A DNA stretch of 64,000 nucleotides, taken from Ensifer adhaerens (GTDB taxonomy: Bacteria; Pseudomonadota; Alphaproteobacteria; Rhizobiales; Rhizobiaceae). Below, piece by piece: positions 59,310 to 64,000 of the stretch. Both the position numbers and the translations under genes were made by a program. A model generated the notes under the pieces. It saw only the letters and a list, made by a program, of their open reading frames with translations, did not search any database and was not told the DNA's origin. Every line of letters starts with the position of its first letter. Position 1 is the stretch's first letter. The stretch spans positions 124,001-188,000 of the forward strand of contig NZ_LAZS01000004.1 of the NCBI RefSeq assembly GCF_002007205.1, written 5' to 3'.

Positions 59310-62138
59310 TCACTGTCCAAGCCTTTGCAGGAGATCCGGCACGTGAACCTGATCGGCCTTGTAGTTGCCCGTCAGCATATACATCATGATGTTGACGCCG
59401 GCGCGGTAGGCATATTCGCGCTGCATCTCGTCCGGCGGCACCGTCGGCAGGAGCGGCGCGCCGTTGACGTCGACGGCCCATGCACCGGCAAAATCGTTGC
59501 CGGTGATCATGATCGGCGTCACGCCGTCGCCGCCGCGCACCGGGCGGTTGCCCCGGTCCTCATCGCCATTGGGGGCTGCCTCCACCCAGAGCTGGCTCTC
59601 CGCGTAGCGTCCGGGGAAGTTCGAAAGCAGGTAGAAGGCTTTGGTGAGCACGTGGTCCGACGGCACCGGCTCCAAGGGCGGAATGTCGAGCCCGCTCAGC
59701 ATCGCCTGCAGGCGCTGCACGTTGGGGCTGTCGCCGGCGGCAGAAGGCGTCAGCGAGGAGAACTGGTCGCGCGTGTCGAAGAGTACCGTTCCGCCGTTGC
59801 GCATATAGGCGTCGATCCGGCTCATGACCCGGCTGCTCGGCATCGGAGCGGTGGCCGAAACCGGCCAGTAGATGATCGGATAGAACGCCAGTTCGTCCTG
59901 TTCGAGGTCGATGCCGACGGGCGCGCCCGGTTCGAGCGCCGTCCGGTAGGTCAGATAGTTGCTGAGGCCGATAAGGCCCTGCTCGGAGAGCCGGTCGACC
60001 TCCTGCTCGCCTGTCATGACATAGGCGAGATGGGTGGTGTCCAGCCGCTGCAGCGTCTGCTCGTCGCTCGGCTGGCTGTCCTGCGCATAGGCGGTCGCCG
60101 GGGCGAGCGCGGCCACAAGGCCCAGCGTCGCAAGACCGACGGTCGCAACCAGGGCCGCGGCGGCAGCGCCACGGCTTGCGCGGCGGCGCAGGCCGGCAAG
60201 ACCACCGGCCATGTAGAGCACGATCAGCGTGTCGAGGGCGAAGAGCGCCAGCGCCAGCCCGAAGAGATAGGGCCGGATCGAGAAGGGCCGGGCGCCCTCC
60301 AGTCCTTCGGCCCGCGCCCCGACGAGATTGCCTGCTATCGGAGTGAGCTGGCCGCCGTCGGGCAGAAGATTGTTGGCGACGAAACCCTCCTCCGAGCCGT
60401 AAAGGCCGGGCGGCGTGTCGGCGGAAACTTTCGGGGCCACCCCGGGCACGACTTCGAGCGGTCGGGCGCTGCCGGTGTCACCGGTCAGTTCGCCGCGGGC
60501 ATTCACGAGGCGGTAGGGGGGCAGCGTCTGCGCCTTGCTCGGCTGATCGCCGGCAACGCCGCCGGCGCGCGAAAGCTGGATCGAGCGGCGCAGCATGTCG
60601 ACGAAAGAGCCCGAGATCGGCAGGTTCGACCAGTTCGGATCGGCGCTCACATGGAAGAGCACGATGCGGCCGCGGCCGCGCTCGGCGGTCGTGACCAGCG
60701 GCGTGCCGTCGGCAAGATTGGCCCAGGTCCGCTCCGTGAGGTCGGGCGTCGGTTGCGCCAGCACCTGGCGCTTCACCAGCACGTCACGCGGGCGTTCCAG
60801 GCCGGCAAAGGGGCTGGTGGACGGGTAGTCGGCGAGCGGCTGCGGTTCCGACCAGGAAAGCGCGCCGTCGAGCGTACGCTCGCCCTGCCTGAGCACGACC
60901 GGAACGAGCGGATCGTCAGCGGGGGCGCCGGCGAGCCTCGGGCCGGCGAAGCGGACGAGCATGCCGCCGTTTTCCAGCCAGCGCGTGACCAGCGGGTAGC
61001 TTTCGTCCGGCAGGCGGCCGACGTCGGCCATGACGAGGATCGACGGGTTTTGCGCCAGAAGCTCCGCGATCGCCTTGCCGATCGCCTCCTCGCGGGGCTC
61101 GATCAGGTCGGCATGCGGCTCCAGCGCGCGCTTGATGTAGTAGAGCGGCGAAAGCAGCGGCTGCGACTGATGAACCTCGCCGCTGAGCAGGGCCACCCGG
61201 CGGCGGCGGTTGCCGTCGTCGAGCAGGTGCACGCCGCCGGCGGTCGCCTGGCCTTCGATCGTCAGGCGGGCGAAGTCGTTGCGCAGTTCAAAAGGCGCCT
61301 TCAGCAAGGCATCCGCGCTGGTCGCGCCCGTCGCGAAGCGAAGCTCGCCCTCGGCGATCGCCGTGCCGCGAATGTCACGGGCAAGCACGTAATAGGCGCG
61401 CGGCTCGCCGAGCGGCAGGCGCGAGGCGGTGACCCGCATTCCGTCGCTTTCGTTGGTCGCTGCGGTCAGCGCGATGGCGCTTTCCGCATTGCCTTCGACG
61501 CGGCGGACATTCGTCGCGCCAAGTTCTGCGATCTTCTGCATCGTCCCGCCATCCGAAGCCTCGATGCCGTCACTGAAGAAGGCGAGGGTGCCGGGCGGAG
61601 AGCCGGCGAGTGCAGCCTTCATGGCAGCGAGCGCCAGCCCGCGTTCCGCCGGCAGCGGTTGCGGCTGGGCGGCCGCCAGACGGTCGCGCGCCGTGGCAGC
61701 GGAAGCGGGCGTCGCGTCATGCTGGCGGTCGGTGGTAAAGACGATCGAAATGGGAAGCTCCTTGGCTTCCGCATCGTCGATCAGCGCATTGGCCGCTTCG
61801 ACCCGCTGGTTCCAGTCGCTGACGGTCGCCCAGCTGTTGTCGATGACGAGCGCGAGCGGTCCGGCTGACGAAAGCGTGTTCTGTCGTGGGTTGATCACGG
61901 GATCGGCGATGGCGAGGATCAGCGCGGCGGCCATCAGCATGCGCAAGAGCGTCAGCCACCAGGGGCTTTGCGCCGGGGTCTCCTCGCGCTTCATCACCGA
62001 GGCGAGGATGCGCAGCGGCGGGAAGACTTCGGCCGCGGGCCTCGGCGGCGTCATGCGCAACAGCCACCAGATGACCGGCAGGGCGACCAGGGCGGCCAGA
62101 ATGGCCGGATTGGTGAAGAGGAAGGCCAGGCCGCTCAT
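59310..62138 (-). CDS. DUF4159 protein with N-terminal BatA-like region
   Basis: A 942-residue membrane protein. The N-terminus (AFLFTNPAILAALVALPVIWWLLRMTPPRP) resembles BatA 'aerotolerance' proteins; a vWA-like region (PLALVIDNSWATVSDW) follows, then a periplasmic stretch and further membrane segments around residues 630-685, and a C-terminal DUF4159 domain (FYPIIYWPVSATAPMPSSRVMSRIDAYMRNGGTVLFDTRDQ, read in parts). It belongs to the MoxR-linked operons common in alphaproteobacteria; function not established. Its ATG overlaps the DUF58 stop as ATGA. Confidence 0.85.
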   Translation of the reverse strand: MSGLAFLFTNPAILAALVALPVIWWLLRMTPPRPAAEVFPPLRILASVMKREETPAQSPWWLTLLRMLMAAALILAIADPVINPRQNTLSSAGPLALVIDNSWATVSDWNQRVEAANALIDDAEAKELPISIVFTTDRQHDATPASAATARDRLAAAQPQPLPAERGLALAAMKAALAGSPPGTLAFFSDGIEASDGGTMQKIAELGATNVRRVEGNAESAIALTAATNESDGMRVTASRLPLGEPRAYYVLARDIRGTAIAEGELRFATGATSADALLKAPFELRNDFARLTIEGQATAGGVHLLDDGNRRRRVALLSGEVHQSQPLLSPLYYIKRALEPHADLIEPREEAIGKAIAELLAQNPSILVMADVGRLPDESYPLVTRWLENGGMLVRFAGPRLAGAPADDPLVPVVLRQGERTLDGALSWSEPQPLADYPSTSPFAGLERPRDVLVKRQVLAQPTPDLTERTWANLADGTPLVTTAERGRGRIVLFHVSADPNWSNLPISGSFVDMLRRSIQLSRAGGVAGDQPSKAQTLPPYRLVNARGELTGDTGSARPLEVVPGVAPKVSADTPPGLYGSEEGFVANNLLPDGGQLTPIAGNLVGARAEGLEGARPFSIRPYLFGLALALFALDTLIVLYMAGGLAGLRRRASRGAAAAALVATVGLATLGLVAALAPATAYAQDSQPSDEQTLQRLDTTHLAYVMTGEQEVDRLSEQGLIGLSNYLTYRTALEPGAPVGIDLEQDELAFYPIIYWPVSATAPMPSSRVMSRIDAYMRNGGTVLFDTRDQFSSLTPSAAGDSPNVQRLQAMLSGLDIPPLEPVPSDHVLTKAFYLLSNFPGRYAESQLWVEAAPNGDEDRGNRPVRGGDGVTPIMITGNDFAGAWAVDVNGAPLLPTVPPDEMQREYAYRAGVNIMMYMLTGNYKADQVHVPDLLQRLGQ

Positions 62139-63055
62139 AGCTGGCCCCCGTGGGTTGCCCGTCCCGGCATGCCCGAGAGATAGGTATGCACGGCGACGAG
62201 CGCCTCGGAGGCGGGCCGGTCGGTCCTGTGCGGGGTGAAGGTCCAGCCGAGATGGCGGAGTGTCACGCCGAGCGTGTCGCGGCGGCCGACATAGGCGCGC
62301 TGATAGTCTTCACGCAACACTTCGGCGCGGCCGGCGGTCAGCTTCTCGCCGGTCTCCGGGTCTGTGAACTCGGTCCGGCCGGAATAGGGAAACACCTCCT
62401 CGGCCGGGTCGGCGATCTCGACCACATGGCCGCGCAGGCCGCGTCTGGCCAGCGGGCCGAGACGCTCCATGATCTTGTCCGCCGGATCGAGAAAGTCGCC
62501 GATCAGCACGAGGTCGCTGGCGCTGCGGATCATCCCGGTCTCGGGAAGGCCCTCGGCGAGCGGGCTCAGCATGATCGCGGTCGCCAGCCGTTCGGCGGCA
62601 TTGCGGGCCGAGATCGGTTCCATGATACCGGGGCAGCCGATCCGCTCGCCGGAGCGCGCGAGAATTTCGGCAAGCGCCAGCATCAGCACCAGCGCGCGGC
62701 TTTCCTTGGAGACCGTGCCGAGCTTCGATTTGTACATCATCGACGGCGAAAGATCGGCCCACAGCCAGATGGTGTGGGCGGCCTCCCATTCGCGGTCGCG
62801 GACATAGGTATGGTCGTCGCGGGCCGAGCGGCGCCAGTCGATGCGCGACATGCTCTCGCCGTCCGAATAGGGCCGGAACTGCCAGAAGTTCTCGCCGATG
62901 CCGCGCTTGCGCCGGCCATGCCAGCCGGAGATCACCGTGTTGGCGATCCGCCGCGCTTCGACCAGGCAATCGGGAACGAGCATGGCGCGCTGCTGCGCTC
63001 GTGAAAGCACTTCACTGGCGGGAGTACGCGAGACTATGTGCCCGACCGTGGCCAT
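62135..63055 (-). CDS. DUF58 domain protein
   Basis: A 306-residue soluble protein of the DUF58 family, which accompanies MoxR ATPases. Seen: GRRKRGIGENFWQFRPYSDGESMSRIDWRRSARDDHTYVRDREWE, the core of the DUF58 domain in two parts, and a vWA-like LWADLSPSMMYKS with a degenerate metal-binding site. MoxR/DUF58 pairs are thought to act as chaperone-like modules for assembly of partner complexes. GAGG lies seven bases before ATG 63055. The gene begins three bases after the MoxR stop and overlaps the DUF4159 start. Confidence 0.9.
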   Translation of the reverse strand: MATVGHIVSRTPASEVLSRAQQRAMLVPDCLVEARRIANTVISGWHGRRKRGIGENFWQFRPYSDGESMSRIDWRRSARDDHTYVRDREWEAAHTIWLWADLSPSMMYKSKLGTVSKESRALVLMLALAEILARSGERIGCPGIMEPISARNAAERLATAIMLSPLAEGLPETGMIRSASDLVLIGDFLDPADKIMERLGPLARRGLRGHVVEIADPAEEVFPYSGRTEFTDPETGEKLTAGRAEVLREDYQRAYVGRRDTLGVTLRHLGWTFTPHRTDRPASEALVAVHTYLSGMPGRATHGGQL

Positions 63056-63058
63056 GCG

Positions 63059-64000
63059 TCAGCCTCTGGCCTGCTTCACCAGATCGGCGACGACGTCACG
63101 CACGGTCATGCCTTCGGCACGGGCGGCGAAGGTCAAAGCCATGCGGTGCTGAAGCACGGGTTCGGCAAGCGCCAGGATGTCGTCGATCGACGGCGCCAGG
63201 CGGCCGTCGTAGAGCGCGCGGGCGCGGGCGCAGAGCATCAGCGCCTGGCCGGCGCGGGGACCCGGGCCCCAGGCGACGTTCTTGTCGGTCGCGGCATTGC
63301 CATTGCCCGGACGGGCGGAGCGTACCAGCGACAGGATCGCGTCGACCACCTTTTCGCCGACCGGCATCTGCCGGATGAGGGCCTGGATCTGCTGCAGCCG
63401 CGCGGCATCGATCACCGGATGGGCGGTCGCTTCGCCGACGCCTGTCGTTTCGAGCAGGATCTGCCGTTCGGCGGCAATGTCCGGATAGCCGACGTCGACC
63501 TGCATCAGGAAGCGGTCGAGCTGCGCCTCGGGCAGGGGATAGGTGCCTTCCTGCTCCAGCGGGTTCTGGGTCGCAAGCACATGGAAGGGTGCCGGCAGGT
63601 CCTTGCGCGCGCCGGCAACCGTGATGTGGTACTCCTGCATCGCCTGCAGAAGGGCCGACTGCGTGCGCGGCGATGCGCGGTTGATTTCGTCGGCCATCAG
63701 CAATTGCGTGAAGATCGGGCCGGGAATGAAGCGGAACGAGCGATGGCCGGCCGCGTCCTGGTCCATGACTTCAGAGCCGAGGATGTCCGACGGCATCAGG
63801 TCGGGTGTGAACTGCACGCGGCTGGAATCAAGCCCAAGCACGGTGCCGAGCGTGGCGACGAGCTTCGTCTTGGCAAGGCCGGGAACGCCGACGAGAAGTG
63901 CATGGCCTCCGGAGAGGACCGCAAGCAGGGTCTGCTCGACCACGCTTTCCTGGCCGAAGATGACCTTGCCGACTTCCGCACGCACCCGGGCGATTTCGCC
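63059..64000 (-). CDS. MoxR-family AAA+ ATPase (5' end outside window)
   Basis: At least 313 residues of a MoxR ATPase; the frame is open to the last base, so the start codon lies beyond the window. Walker A is GVPGLAKT, Walker B LLMADEINRASPR, and sensor and arginine-finger segments are in ATQNPLEQEGTYPLPEAQLDRFLMQ. MoxR proteins remodel or mature other proteins together with vWA-domain partners, here the DUF58 and following membrane proteins. It is the first of the visible genes of an operon that extends to the GNAT genes at 56.3 kb. Confidence 0.93.
   Translation of the reverse strand, partial: GEIARVRAEVGKVIFGQESVVEQTLLAVLSGGHALLVGVPGLAKTKLVATLGTVLGLDSSRVQFTPDLMPSDILGSEVMDQDAAGHRSFRFIPGPIFTQLLMADEINRASPRTQSALLQAMQEYHITVAGARKDLPAPFHVLATQNPLEQEGTYPLPEAQLDRFLMQVDVGYPDIAAERQILLETTGVGEATAHPVIDAARLQQIQALIRQMPVGEKVVDAILSLVRSARPGNGNAATDKNVAWGPGPRAGQALMLCARARALYDGRLAPSIDDILALAEPVLQHRMALTFAARAEGMTVRDVVADLVKQARG

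Noticed and set aside
59325-61868. An 847-codon open frame on the plus strand
   Set aside because: It lies wholly antisense to the DUF4159 gene, whose protein has clear domains. The frame is a product of high GC content and has a composition (many Arg, Gly, Val, Ala and His) typical of shadow frames.

Overview
The window is a stretch of chromosome from a Sinorhizobium/Ensifer-type alphaproteobacterium (Rhizobiaceae). The call rests on a NolR regulator, a BacA/SbmA peptide transporter, the choline ABC transporter ChoXWV, a ShmR-type heme receptor beside a fused trpE(G) preceded by a trpL leader with three tandem Trp codons, and rhizobial intergenic palindromes. Codon use is uniformly high-GC. 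I see no rRNA, tRNA, CRISPR array, prophage or transposase gene. The first gene (MFS transporter) and last gene (MoxR ATPase) are cut by the window edges.

Layout. 1-6.8 kb: MFS fragment, BacA-like transporter with a TTG start, secreted polysaccharide deacetylase, NnrU membrane protein, TPR membrane protein and the GTPase Der, with four copies of a 45-bp palindromic repeat in two gaps. 6.8-13.2 kb: KDG kinase diverging from an alpha-glucosidase coupled to an AAC(6')-like acetyltransferase, then adenine deaminase and a class III aminotransferase. 13.4-18.5 kb: a GH9 endoglucanase-like enzyme with a Gfo/Idh/MocA oxidoreductase, a second oxidoreductase, and nolR with a candidate autoregulatory site. 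18.6-23.6 kb: HugZ-family protein, choXWV, thymidine kinase, cytochrome c.

23.7-31.1 kb is the most intriguing block: an operon of two unrecognised proteins, a classical AAA+ ATPase, a DUF6638-like protein and a membrane-anchored DUF2333 protein. Its promoter is followed by a perfect palindrome, and it is split by a cassette made of a small DUF559 nuclease gene between 49-bp inverted REP-like repeats. I know of no described function for this set.

31.2-46.5 kb: formate-THF ligase, DUF1993 protein, thioesterase-like protein, extensin-family protein, shmR with an iron-responsive operator over its -35 box, trpL-trpE(G) attenuation, a phosphotransferase, a LysR/MFS divergent pair, a CDF metal transporter, QueF, a CPT-like kinase and HupE/UreJ. 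46.7-50.9 kb: a ClpP paralogue, leuA preceded by a candidate leaderless leader peptide with a Leu run, and an ECF sigma/anti-sigma pair. 51-57 kb: lipoprotein, TPR protein, metallophosphoesterase, Nudix, a Xi-class GST and three GNATs. 57.2-64 kb: a MoxR-DUF58-DUF4159-large membrane protein operon, translationally coupled to two of the GNAT genes.

Coordinates were read by eye. Start codons were chosen from Shine-Dalgarno spacing, signal peptides and remembered homologues. Family names come from recognising motifs, not from searches.
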